A DNA stretch of 64,000 nucleotides, taken from the NCBI GenBank assembly GCA_035472475.1, contig DATIPA010000248.1:4180-68179 (forward strand). The letters are read 5' to 3'. How positions within the stretch are numbered: position 1 is the first letter of the stretch; every line of letters begins with the position of its first letter. Below are positions 32,799 through 41,628 of the stretch, piece after piece. Under the pieces are notes generated by a model, which searched no databases, was not told the origin of the DNA, and was given only the letters and a program-made list of their open reading frames with translations. Position numbers and translations under genes: made by a program. The stretch is from JAFAXD01 sp035472475. Lineage in GTDB: Bacteria; Pseudomonadota; Alphaproteobacteria; Rhizobiales; Xanthobacteraceae.

Positions 32799-34514
32799 CT
32801 AATCCTTCGTGTAGACCGCCCGGTTCGTCACCACGAAATCGACGCGACCGTCGGCCAGCGCCTTGCGGCATTCCTGCGGCCGATTGACGATCGGCTCCTC
32901 GTGCACGTTGAAGCTGGTGTTGATCAACACCGGCAGCCCGGTCGCGTCGCGAAACCGCCGCAGGATGCCGCCGAACAAGGGGTTCTCGCTCTCGCGCAGG
33001 ATCTGCGGCCGCGCGGTGCCGTCAACGTGAACAACCGCCGGAATGCGCTCGCGCCACTCGGGACGGACCCCGCAGGTAATCGTCATGAAATGCGCGGCGT
33101 AGCGGTTGACCGGCGTGATTTCGAAGACGCGCTCGGCGTCCTCCTCCAGCACGTAAGGTGCGAACGGCATGAACTCGGAACGCTCAAGACGTTTGTTGAG
33201 CGTATCGTTGATGGTGGCGTCGGACGGGCTCGCGATAATGCTGCGCGCGCCGAGCGCCCGCGGACCGAACTCCATGCGGCCGGTATAAACCGCGCCCGCC
33301 TTGCCTTGCCGCACCATGTCGGTTGCGATCTCGATCGGCGAGCCGTCGTGTTTGCGCACGGTAGGGGTCTGCGCCAGGCACGCATCGATGCGATCGTCGT
33401 AATTCTGACCGAGATAGACGTTGTCGAGGCGCCGGCGCTTTGAGAGCCAGGAGGCGAGCCCGTCGCGTGCGAGCAGCGCGGCCAGCCCCGCCCCGACCGA
33501 TAAGCCGTCATCGCCCATCGGCGGAAGAATAAAGATTTCATCGATCGGCATCGTCTCGGCCAGCAGACGATTGAGCCGGACGTTTGCGAAAAGCCCGCCG
33601 GCCAGCGCCAAGCGACGCGCTCCCGTCTGCTTGAGCCAATAGAGCACCGACTGGGCGGTCAGGTCCTCGACCACCTTCTGGATCGAGGCTGCGATCGCCT
33701 CGCGCGGATGTCCCCGGCAAATCGCTTTGACGCGATCGCCCATTTCATCCCAGGTCTTGAACGGCGCCGTGATCAGTCCGTCCTTGCCAAACTCAAAACA
33801 ACCCGCCAGTTGCGGCGCGAGCGTGGGATCGCCGTAGGCTGCTAATCCGGTCAGCTTGCCTTCGTGCCGCAAGCGTCGAAACCCGCAGGCTTCGGTCGCA
33901 AACGCATAAGCGTACGCGAGGCCTGCACAGGGTACGGGTGGGAGGAACCAGCGGTCATCGCCATAGAAACACTCAAGCTTGCCCCCCTTGAGCGCGCGCA
34001 TGCTGTAGCTGACGTTATCGCCGACACCGTCGGACGTGTAGATCAGTGCGTCGTCCCAATCCGTAAAAAACAGGGCGGCGAGCGCGTGCGCCTCGTGATG
34101 GTTGACAAAGCGCACCGGAACGTCAGCGCGGAACCCGTTGTCGGCCAGAAACCGATCCGGCCGGAAGAGCGTCAGCGTGTCCTCAATCCCGAACCGGCGA
34201 CAGAGGTCGGCGATGTCGCGCTTGGTGCGCTCGCGGCCGAATTGGCGTTGCCAGGCGTAGTGCAGTTCATTGATCAGCGGAAAGCGAAAATACTGGCTCG
34301 GAAAATAGCCACGCACGAAGGCAATGGCGTCGACGTCGGTGCGAATCCACCCGGCCGTCCGCAGCACCTCGTCGATCGCAAGCCAGGGGATTTCAGCGCC
34401 CCAGCCTTTGTGCCGGATCAGGCGCTCCTGCTGGACGGCAGCGAGCAGGTCGTAGTCGTTGAACGCGGCGGCAGAGGAGTCGTGGACACCGGAATGAATC
34501 GCCAGAATCCGCAT
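32799..34514 (-). CDS. NodU/CmcH-family carbamoyltransferase
   Basis: 571 residues counted from the ATG at 34514 (another at 34526). An N-terminal ASKHA-like domain with ILAIHSGVHDSSAA, VNHHEAHALAALF and SDGVGDNVSY, then LAGGLFANVRLN, and the C-terminal YrdC-like carbamoyltransferase part with EFGPRALGARSIIASP and NTSFNVHEEPIVNRP. The enzyme moves a carbamoyl group from carbamoyl phosphate to a hydroxyl of a glycan, Nod factor or antibiotic. Nothing nearby makes an obvious acceptor. It follows aspS on the minus strand within 15 bp. Confidence 0.88.
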   Translation of the reverse strand: MRILAIHSGVHDSSAAAFNDYDLLAAVQQERLIRHKGWGAEIPWLAIDEVLRTAGWIRTDVDAIAFVRGYFPSQYFRFPLINELHYAWQRQFGRERTKRDIADLCRRFGIEDTLTLFRPDRFLADNGFRADVPVRFVNHHEAHALAALFFTDWDDALIYTSDGVGDNVSYSMRALKGGKLECFYGDDRWFLPPVPCAGLAYAYAFATEACGFRRLRHEGKLTGLAAYGDPTLAPQLAGCFEFGKDGLITAPFKTWDEMGDRVKAICRGHPREAIAASIQKVVEDLTAQSVLYWLKQTGARRLALAGGLFANVRLNRLLAETMPIDEIFILPPMGDDGLSVGAGLAALLARDGLASWLSKRRRLDNVYLGQNYDDRIDACLAQTPTVRKHDGSPIEIATDMVRQGKAGAVYTGRMEFGPRALGARSIIASPSDATINDTLNKRLERSEFMPFAPYVLEEDAERVFEITPVNRYAAHFMTITCGVRPEWRERIPAVVHVDGTARPQILRESENPLFGGILRRFRDATGLPVLINTSFNVHEEPIVNRPQECRKALADGRVDFVVTNRAVYTKD

Positions 34515-34527
34515 GAACGAGGTCACC

Positions 34528-36324
34528 TCACTCCTGCGGCAGCGACAGGCGAATGTGCAACTCGCGCAGCTGCTTCGGACCGACTTCCGAGGGCGCCCCC
34601 ATCATCAGATCCTCGGCCCGCTGGTTCATCGGGAACAACACGACCTCGCGCAAGTTTTCCTCGCCGCACAGCAGCATCACGATGCGGTCGATGCCTGGCG
34701 CGATGCCGCCGTGCGGCGGCGCCCCGAGCGAAAGTGCATGCAGCATGCCGCCGAACTTTTTCTCCAGAACATCCTCGGGATATCCGGCGATGGCGAACGC
34801 CTTTTTCATCACGTCCGGGCGATGGTTGCGGATTGCGCCGGAGGAAAGCTCCACGCCGTTGCAGACGATGTCGTATTGGATGGCCCGCAGGTTCAGCAGG
34901 CGATCGTGGTCGGCCGGATCGAGCGCCAGGAACTCTTCCGCCGGCATATTGGGCATCGAGAACGGATTATGGGAGAAGTCGATCCTCTTCTCCTCCTCGT
35001 TCCATTCATACATCGGGAAATCGACGATCCAGCAGAGATCGAACCGGTTTTCATTGATCAGCTTAAGCTCCTCGCCAACCCGTTGGCGCGCGAGACCAGC
35101 GAACTTGACGAAGGCCTGCGGCTTGCCTGCGATGAAGAACACCGCGTCGCCGACGCCGAGCTTAAGCTGATCACGTATCATGCCGGTGCGTTCCGGCCCG
35201 ATGTTCTTCGCCAACGGCCCGGCGCCGCCTTCCTCGCCCTCGCGCCAGAAAATGTAACCGAGCCCCGGCTGGCCTTCGCCTTTCGCCCATTCGTTCATGC
35301 GATCGCAGAATGCGCGGTTTCCTCCCGCGGGCGCCGGGAGAGCCCACACCTGGGCGGCGGGATCGGACGCCAACATGCCGGCAAAAATCTTGAACCCGGA
35401 ACCGCGGAAGGCCTCGCTGACGTCCTGCATCTTGAGTGGATTGCGCAGATCTGGCTTGTCGCTGCCGTATTGCCTGATCGCGTCCGCATACTTAATCAGC
35501 GGAAACTTCTGGGTCACCGGCTTGCCGCCGCCAAACTCCTCGAACACGCCGCGCAGCACCGGTTCGACCGCCGCGAACACGTCATCCTGGGTGACAAAGC
35601 TCATTTCGATATCGAGCTGATAGAACTCGCCGGGCGAACGGTCGGCGCGGGCGTCCTCGTCGCGGAAGCAGGCCGCGATCTGGAAATAGCGATCAAAGCC
35701 CGAGATCATGACCAGCTGTTTGAACTGCTGCGGCGCCTGCGGCAACGCATAGAACTTGCCCGGGTGGAGTCGCGACGGCACCAGATAGTCGCGCGCGCCC
35801 TCCGGGCTCGAGGCGGTCAGGATCGGCGTCTGGAACTCGAAGAAGCCTTGCTCGCGCATGCGCCGGCGCAACGATTCGATGACCGCCCCGCGCGTCATGA
35901 TGTTCTGGTGGAGGCGTTCGCGCCGGAGATCGAGGAACCGATATTTGAGCCTGATGTCCTCCGGGTATTCCTGGTCGCCGAAGACCGGCAGCGGCAATTC
36001 GTCGGCCGGTCCCAGGACTTCGACGTCGGTCGCGTAGATTTCGACGGCGCCGGTCGGGAGCTCGGGGTTCTCAGTCCCAGCGGGACGCGCGCGCACGCGA
36101 CCGTCAATTTTTACGACCCATTCGGAACGCAACTTTTCCGCGGTCCGGAACGCCGGCGAGTCGGGATCGGCCACAACTTGCACGATCCCATAGTGGTCAC
36201 GCAGATCGATGAATAGAACCCCGCCATGATCGCGAATGCGGTGGCACCAGCCGGAGACCCGAACAGTCTCGCCAATGTCGGTTGCGCGCAGTGCGCCGCA
36301 TGTATGCGAACGGTAACGGTGCAT
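34528..36324 (-). CDS. aspS: aspartate-tRNA ligase
   Basis: 598 residues from ATG 36324 (MHRYRSHTCGALRATDIG), the usual bacterial start; a longer in-frame start at 36378 is unlikely. N-terminal OB-fold anticodon-binding domain (about residues 15-110), class II catalytic core with RGAVIESLRRRMREQGFFEFQTP, PSRLHPGKFYALPQAPQQFKQ, the GAD insert (about 290-400) and motif 3 GGIAPGIDRIVMLL. It charges tRNA-Asp, and in this group may also charge tRNA-Asn. Divergent from the TPP enzyme and rnd genes. Confidence 0.95.
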   Translation of the reverse strand: MHRYRSHTCGALRATDIGETVRVSGWCHRIRDHGGVLFIDLRDHYGIVQVVADPDSPAFRTAEKLRSEWVVKIDGRVRARPAGTENPELPTGAVEIYATDVEVLGPADELPLPVFGDQEYPEDIRLKYRFLDLRRERLHQNIMTRGAVIESLRRRMREQGFFEFQTPILTASSPEGARDYLVPSRLHPGKFYALPQAPQQFKQLVMISGFDRYFQIAACFRDEDARADRSPGEFYQLDIEMSFVTQDDVFAAVEPVLRGVFEEFGGGKPVTQKFPLIKYADAIRQYGSDKPDLRNPLKMQDVSEAFRGSGFKIFAGMLASDPAAQVWALPAPAGGNRAFCDRMNEWAKGEGQPGLGYIFWREGEEGGAGPLAKNIGPERTGMIRDQLKLGVGDAVFFIAGKPQAFVKFAGLARQRVGEELKLINENRFDLCWIVDFPMYEWNEEEKRIDFSHNPFSMPNMPAEEFLALDPADHDRLLNLRAIQYDIVCNGVELSSGAIRNHRPDVMKKAFAIAGYPEDVLEKKFGGMLHALSLGAPPHGGIAPGIDRIVMLLCGEENLREVVLFPMNQRAEDLMMGAPSEVGPKQLRELHIRLSLPQE

Positions 36325-36448
36325 GAATCGGCTCGTTAAGAGGCGGGCGAAAGGCGCACGTGAGTCCCGTTTTGTCAAGGCAACCAGCGGTATCGGCGGG
36401 AATTGCCTCTCGACAGAACGGTCCTGATCTGCACACTCGGCGCCCGCA

Positions 36449-38101
36449 ATGGTTCAGTCGCGCCCCGCACCAGCTCAATCCATGACGACGGCGGAAGCTA
36501 CGGTGGCCTCCCTCATCGCCCACGGGATCGATACCATGTACGCCCTCCCGGGCGTGCACAACGATCACCTGTTTGACGCGCTGTTCAAGGCGTCGGACGC
36601 GATCAGGGTCGTTCACAGCCGCCATGAGCAGGGCGCGGCCTACATGGCGCTGGGCGCCGCACTCGCAACCAACAAGCCGCAGCCCTACGCGGTCGTACCG
36701 GGACCCGGCCTGCTCAACACCGGCGCAGCCCTGCTCACGGCCTATTCCATGAATGCGCCGGTCCTGGCCTTGATCGGTCAAATACCCGACGCCGATATCG
36801 GCCGCGGCGTCGGTCATCTGCATGAAATTCGTGACCAAGCCGGCATCATCGCCAGGCTGGTCGATTTCACTGACCGCATGCGCGGGCCGGACACAGCGTT
36901 CGAGCTGGTGGCCCAGGCATTGCGGTCGATGGGCACCGGCCGGCCGGGCCCGGCCGCGCTCGAATGTGCCATCGACGTCTGGGGACGCACCGGCTCGGTT
37001 GTCCCGGTGCCGCCCTCGCCAGCACCCGACGTTGCGATCGATGAGGACGCGCTGGTGGCCGCCGCCAAGCGGCTCGGCGCGGCCAAACGGCCGATGATCG
37101 TCTGTGGCGGTGGCGCGCAAGCGGCGGCAGCCGAAATCACACAGCTTTCGGCGATGCTGCAGGCGCCGGTCTTGGGCTATCGGCGCGGGCGCGGTGTGCT
37201 CGACAGCCGTGACCCACTGAGCGTCACGCTTCCGCTTGGCCACGAGTTGTGGGCACAGGCCGACGTAGTGCTGGCGGTCGGCACCCGCCTGTTGATGCAG
37301 CTGCGGCAATGGGGCATTGACGAAAATCTTGCCGTCATCCGCGTCGACGCCGATCCGAAGGAGCCGGCCCGGTTGCGTAATCCGGAGGTTGCGCTGATCG
37401 GCGACGCGCAGCCGATTTTACGCCGCCTCGTGGACTCAATCGGCGCCTACAACATCCGCCGCTCTGCGCGAAGCGACGAGATGCAAGAACGCCAATCGGT
37501 TTGGACCAAGCGGCTGAGCAAACTCGGCCCGCAGCTCGGTTATCTGGCAGCGATCCGCGCCGAGCTGCCGGAGGATGGAATTTTGGTTGATGAGGTTACG
37601 CAAGTCGGATTTGCGGCGCGGCTGGCCTTTCCGGTCTATCGCCCCCGCTCGTTCCTTTCGCCCGGCTATCAGGACAACCTCGGCTGGGGCTTTGCGACTG
37701 CGCTTGGGGTGCAGGACGCGCGCCGCGACGTGCCGGTGGTCGCGATCAGCGGCGACGGAGGCTTTCTCTACACGGCGAACGAGATGGCGACGGCCGTGCG
37801 CCATCGCATTCCGCTGACGGTCGTGGTGTTTGCCGACGGCGCATTCGGGAATGTGAGCAGAATCCAGCAGGAGCAATTCGGCAATCGGCTGATTGCATGT
37901 GATCTCACCAACCCGGACTTCGTGCGGTTTGCCGAGAGCTTCGGCGCCGCCGCGGAGCGCGCCCGCAACCCGGGTGAACTGCGTACGGCGCTGCGCCGCG
38001 CAATCAGCCGTCGCGACGGGCCGACCTTGATTGAGGTCCCGGTCGGACCTATGCCTTCGCCCTGGGAATTCATCATGCTGCCGAAGGTACGCGGTCAATG
38101 A
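36449..38101 (+). CDS. thiamine-diphosphate-dependent enzyme (acetolactate-synthase-like)
   Basis: 550 residues with three domains: N-terminal PYR domain (YALPGVHNDHLFDAL, with the catalytic Glu in RHEQGAAYMA), a central domain (about residues 190-330), and a C-terminal PP domain with the ThDP/Mg motif ISGDGGFLY ... VVFADGAFGNV. It resembles the large acetolactate-synthase-like group of decarboxylases and carboligases with no assigned substrate. Not the housekeeping IlvB: no small subunit gene is adjacent. Its stop overlaps the rnd start by four bases (ATGA), so they are translationally coupled. Confidence 0.82.
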   Translation: MVQSRPAPAQSMTTAEATVASLIAHGIDTMYALPGVHNDHLFDALFKASDAIRVVHSRHEQGAAYMALGAALATNKPQPYAVVPGPGLLNTGAALLTAYSMNAPVLALIGQIPDADIGRGVGHLHEIRDQAGIIARLVDFTDRMRGPDTAFELVAQALRSMGTGRPGPAALECAIDVWGRTGSVVPVPPSPAPDVAIDEDALVAAAKRLGAAKRPMIVCGGGAQAAAAEITQLSAMLQAPVLGYRRGRGVLDSRDPLSVTLPLGHELWAQADVVLAVGTRLLMQLRQWGIDENLAVIRVDADPKEPARLRNPEVALIGDAQPILRRLVDSIGAYNIRRSARSDEMQERQSVWTKRLSKLGPQLGYLAAIRAELPEDGILVDEVTQVGFAARLAFPVYRPRSFLSPGYQDNLGWGFATALGVQDARRDVPVVAISGDGGFLYTANEMATAVRHRIPLTVVVFADGAFGNVSRIQQEQFGNRLIACDLTNPDFVRFAESFGAAAERARNPGELRTALRRAISRRDGPTLIEVPVGPMPSPWEFIMLPKVRGQ

Positions 38102-39318
38102 GCGTGCGCCCGCGCCACGCCACCCAAGACGCCGCGACAAGCTTGGGTGACTCCGATAAGACGGCGGCGGTGGAACCGATCACCACAACGCTTGATCTCG
38201 CAGCGGCGTGTGCGCGGCTGGCGCGTCATCCGTTCGTGACTGTCGATACCGAGTTCCTGCGCGAAACCACCTACTATCCGTTGCTGTGCGTCGCGCAGAT
38301 CGCCAGCGCCGACGAGGCGCTCGTGATCGACGCTCTCGCACCGGGAATAGACCTTGCACCATTCTTTGAATTGATGGTCGACGAGCGCGTTCTGAAGGTT
38401 TTCCACGCGGCTCGCCAGGACATCGAGATCGTCTGGCACATGGCCGGCAGGATTCCGCATCCGGTTTTTGACAGCCAGGTTGCCGCCATGGTGCTTGGCT
38501 TCGGCGACTCGATCTCCTACGACCAGCTGGTTCAACGCGTCACCGGCGACAGCCTGGACAAGTCCAACCGCTTCACCGATTGGTCGCGCCGGCCGCTGTC
38601 GAGTGCTCAGCTCACCTATGCGGTCTCGGACGTGACGCATCTGCGCGACGTGTACTTGGCGCTGGCGGACGACCTCGCGCGCCGCGGACGCAGCGAGTGG
38701 GTCGGCGAGGAGATGGAAATCCTCACATCGCCGGAAACCTATCGGGTCGACCCCGAAAACGCCTGGCAGCGCTTGAAGACCCGCGTGCGCAAGCCGAAGG
38801 AGCTCGCAATCCTGATCGAGATCGCGGCCTGGCGCGAGCGGGAAGCGCAGACCCGCGACTTGCCGCGTGGCCGGGTGCTTCGCGACGAAGTCCTTGGCGA
38901 CATCGCCATACAGGCGCCGACGTCCTTTGAGCGGCTATCCCACGTGCGCTCGTTGCCGAAGGGATTTGAGCGCTCCCGCTGGGGAGCGGACGTCATCGAA
39001 ACGGTGCAACGCGGCCTCGCCCGCGACCTCAAGTCCTTGCCGCCAATCGATCGGCAGAGACCGACCAGCGTCAATGGGGCGACGGTCGAGCTGATGAAAG
39101 TGTTGCTGCGCATGACCTCGGAGCAGCACGGCGTCGCCGCGAAGGTGATCGCCACCGTCGACGAGCTCGAACAAATCGCCGGCGATGACGCAGCCGACGT
39201 CGCAGCTCTCAAAGGCTGGCGGCGCGAGCTGTTCGGTGAAAAGGCGCTGGCGCTCAAACAGGGGCGGCTGGCATTGTCCGTCGAGCGGGGCCGGGTGATC
39301 GCCCGCGAGCGCGACTGA
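38098..39318 (+). CDS. rnd: ribonuclease D
   Basis: 406 residues. DEDD exonuclease domain with FVTVDTEFLRETTYYP (Asp/Glu), FHAARQDIEIVW, and the third and fourth acids in YAVSDVTHLRDVY, followed by the HRDC domain (about residues 235-320, RVRKPKELAILIEIAAWRE). It trims the 3' ends of tRNA precursors and other stable RNAs in the cytoplasm. The N-terminus is about 25 residues longer than usual, so an internal start is possible. Coupled to the upstream TPP enzyme gene. Confidence 0.93.
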   Translation: MSVRPRHATQDAATSLGDSDKTAAVEPITTTLDLAAACARLARHPFVTVDTEFLRETTYYPLLCVAQIASADEALVIDALAPGIDLAPFFELMVDERVLKVFHAARQDIEIVWHMAGRIPHPVFDSQVAAMVLGFGDSISYDQLVQRVTGDSLDKSNRFTDWSRRPLSSAQLTYAVSDVTHLRDVYLALADDLARRGRSEWVGEEMEILTSPETYRVDPENAWQRLKTRVRKPKELAILIEIAAWREREAQTRDLPRGRVLRDEVLGDIAIQAPTSFERLSHVRSLPKGFERSRWGADVIETVQRGLARDLKSLPPIDRQRPTSVNGATVELMKVLLRMTSEQHGVAAKVIATVDELEQIAGDDAADVAALKGWRRELFGEKALALKQGRLALSVERGRVIARERD

Positions 39319-39424
39319 CGTGTTCGGACGGCAAGCCCGGACCCAATCCAAAACCGCAATTTTCTCCAAGTACAACGTCGCGCGTCCGCGGTAGGAGCCG
39401 GCAGCGCGATGGAGATCCGATGCG

Positions 39425-40078
39425 ATGCGCGTCATCCTGCGCCGGGAGTTGATCGGCAAGACGGCCGTTATGGTCGGAACAGCGGCAGCTCCGCTGCTGA
39501 CTAAAGCGGCCCTCGCCCAAACTCAGGCTGACGGTAGATCAAACATGTCCGATGTACGGCTGTCGTCCCTCGTCGATGCTCTTCACGCCGATCATCCGGC
39601 AGCCGACCGCGCGGACAAGATGGGTCTGTACGGCTGGCTGATCGGACGTTGGACGATCGATGCGATCTATCACCTCAAAGAAGGCACGACACCCCGCAGT
39701 CGCGGCGAGATTCATGCGGGTTGGGTGCTGGAGGGCCGCGCGCTGCAGGACGTCTGGATCGTGCCTGCGCGCGACGCGCAACGCGCGGACCCGCCCGGCC
39801 CGGGCGATTTCTACGGCACGACCTTGCGGGTCTACGATCCCAAGCTCGATGCTTGGCACATACTGTGGACCGACCCGCTCAACCAGGTCTATCGGCAGCA
39901 GATCGGCCGCGCGCACGGCGAGGACATCGTGCAAGACGGCACCGACGAGACCGGCGCACCGGTGCGCTGGCGCTTCACCGAGATCACGCCGAATTCGTTT
40001 CGCTGGCTGGGCGAACGATCCGCAGACGGCGGGACGACGTTTCGGCTGTTGGTCGAGTTCCTGGCACGCCGGATATAG
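39425..40078 (+). CDS. exported DUF1579-like protein
   Basis: 217 residues. The N-terminus LRRELIGKTAVMVGTAAAPLLTKAALAQ looks like a signal peptide, possibly of the Tat type, supporting the ATG at 39425 with GGAG upstream. An internal ATG at 39545 lacks a ribosome site. The mature part (LYGWLIGRWTIDAIYHLKEG, GEIHAGWVLEGRALQDVW, GTTLRVYDPKLDAWHILW) resembles DUF1579 beta-barrel proteins that include small ligand carriers. Function unknown. Confidence 0.65.
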   Translation: MRVILRRELIGKTAVMVGTAAAPLLTKAALAQTQADGRSNMSDVRLSSLVDALHADHPAADRADKMGLYGWLIGRWTIDAIYHLKEGTTPRSRGEIHAGWVLEGRALQDVWIVPARDAQRADPPGPGDFYGTTLRVYDPKLDAWHILWTDPLNQVYRQQIGRAHGEDIVQDGTDETGAPVRWRFTEITPNSFRWLGERSADGGTTFRLLVEFLARRI

Positions 40079-40098
40079 GGGTTGAGCCCGGATCCGCG

Positions 40099-41628
40099 TC
40101 AGGCGATTGCAATGATTGGTTCGCGACCGATCAAACGGGCAAGCTGGCGCAGCCTGGCGAAGACCCGTTCGCCGTCGTAGGCCGCAAAGCGCCCCGTCAG
40201 GGTCAGCTTCAGCTTGCCGCGCTCCACGATCATGGGCGCATTCGGCAAAACCCCCGGCATCGCAGCCGACGTCACGTACGCGACACGCATGGCGGCGCCG
40301 AGCACGCGCGCACGATCAAGCATGCGGGTGGTGGCGAGTTCGCGCACGTGTGGCGACAGCTCCTCGTCAATCAGACCGACGTGCCGGAAGAACACCGACA
40401 ATGCCAGAAAGGCCCGCCCCGGATGGTCGACCGCGACGAACGCCGCGTTGGCGATGATGTTGAGCGATTGTTCGCCGCGATAATCGGGGTGCGCGCGCCA
40501 GCCGATGTCGGCGAGCAGGCATGCAGCGTGGCGCAGGCGCTTTTCGTCCGGGCTTTCGTCAAGGCCGGACGTGCTCATGAACCGGTCGGTCCAATCGATC
40601 AGCTCGTGGCCGTGTTTCGGCGAGCGCGAGCGCAGGACGTTAAGTTCCTCCGCGGCGGCGAGCAGGGCATCCTTCTTCTGCTCCTCGTCGTCGAGCAGCT
40701 CGTACAGCAGCCCTTCGCGCACGCCCAGCGCCGAGAAAACGATTTGTTTGGGACGCGCCTTGCGCACCAATTGTTCGAGCACGATCGCCGCATAGGCGAG
40801 CAACGGCCGACGGGCATCGGCCACGACCTCGATCTTCGAGAGCGTGTTGGCGTCAACCCTTCGCACCAGCCGGGCAAATTCCAAAACTTCCTTGGCCGGG
40901 ATCGAATAGCCGTGCGTCACGTGCAGCGGATATCCGGTCTGCCACATGTGCAGACGCGCGAGCGCGCGCCAGGTGCCGCCGACGGCAAAAAAAGTGCGCT
41001 GCGCGCCGACCTTGAGTGACGGCAGGCGTCCCAATTCCCGATTGACGACCTTCTCCGCGTATTTCAGCGACTTCTTGGAGATGTCCTGCAGGGCGAGCCC
41101 GCCCAGCGGCAGCGTCGCCCCCGCCTTGATGCGCCGGCCGTGGACATCAACGAGTTCGAGCGACCCGCCGCCGAGGTCGCCGACGATGCCGTCGGCACGA
41201 TGAAAGCCCGACACCACGCCGAGCGCCGAGAGCATGGCTTCGCGCTTCCCGGACAACACATCAATCGAGGTCCCGCAAATCTGCTCCGCCTCGGCAATGA
41301 ACGCCGGACCGTTGTCGGCATCGCGACAGGCCGCGGTTGCGATCGCCAGCACGCGTTTGACGCGGATGGTCTCACACAGCCGGCGGAAACGTCGCAGTGC
41401 CCCGAGCGCCTTGTCGACCGCGTCCGATGCCAGCAGTCCGGTCGATTGCACTTCGCGACCGAGTCCCGCGAGCACCTTTTCGTTGAATATCGGCGTCAGG
41501 CTGCGCGTCAGCCCCTCATAGGCGACGAGCCGCACCGAGTTGGAGCCGATATCCATGACCGCGATCGGCGGACCTCGATCGATCCGGCCTTGCGCGGCGC
41601 TGTTGGGTTTAGCCAGCCGATTTAGCAC
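40099..41628 (-). CDS. ppx: exopolyphosphatase / guanosine pentaphosphatase
   Basis: 509 residues of the Ppx/GppA family (ASKHA fold): phosphate loop 1 AVMDIGSNSVRLVAYE, catalytic segment IATAACRDADNG and GGGSLELVDV (loop 2), then a C-terminal HD-like helical domain (from about residue 320, HAACLLADIGWRAHPDYRG). It removes terminal phosphate from polyphosphate and possibly pppGpp. Its start overlaps the end of ppk by 20 bp, so the opposing activities are made from one message. Confidence 0.93.
   Translation of the reverse strand: MLNRLAKPNSAAQGRIDRGPPIAVMDIGSNSVRLVAYEGLTRSLTPIFNEKVLAGLGREVQSTGLLASDAVDKALGALRRFRRLCETIRVKRVLAIATAACRDADNGPAFIAEAEQICGTSIDVLSGKREAMLSALGVVSGFHRADGIVGDLGGGSLELVDVHGRRIKAGATLPLGGLALQDISKKSLKYAEKVVNRELGRLPSLKVGAQRTFFAVGGTWRALARLHMWQTGYPLHVTHGYSIPAKEVLEFARLVRRVDANTLSKIEVVADARRPLLAYAAIVLEQLVRKARPKQIVFSALGVREGLLYELLDDEEQKKDALLAAAEELNVLRSRSPKHGHELIDWTDRFMSTSGLDESPDEKRLRHAACLLADIGWRAHPDYRGEQSLNIIANAAFVAVDHPGRAFLALSVFFRHVGLIDEELSPHVRELATTRMLDRARVLGAAMRVAYVTSAAMPGVLPNAPMIVERGKLKLTLTGRFAAYDGERVFARLRQLARLIGREPIIAIA

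Noticed and set aside
34513..36216. 567-codon plus-strand open frame
   Set aside because: Shadow of aspS, which has all class II synthetase motifs on the minus strand.
39649..41019. 456-codon plus-strand frame crossing from the DUF1579-like gene into ppx
   Set aside because: It overlaps two supported genes in other frames and shows no domain.
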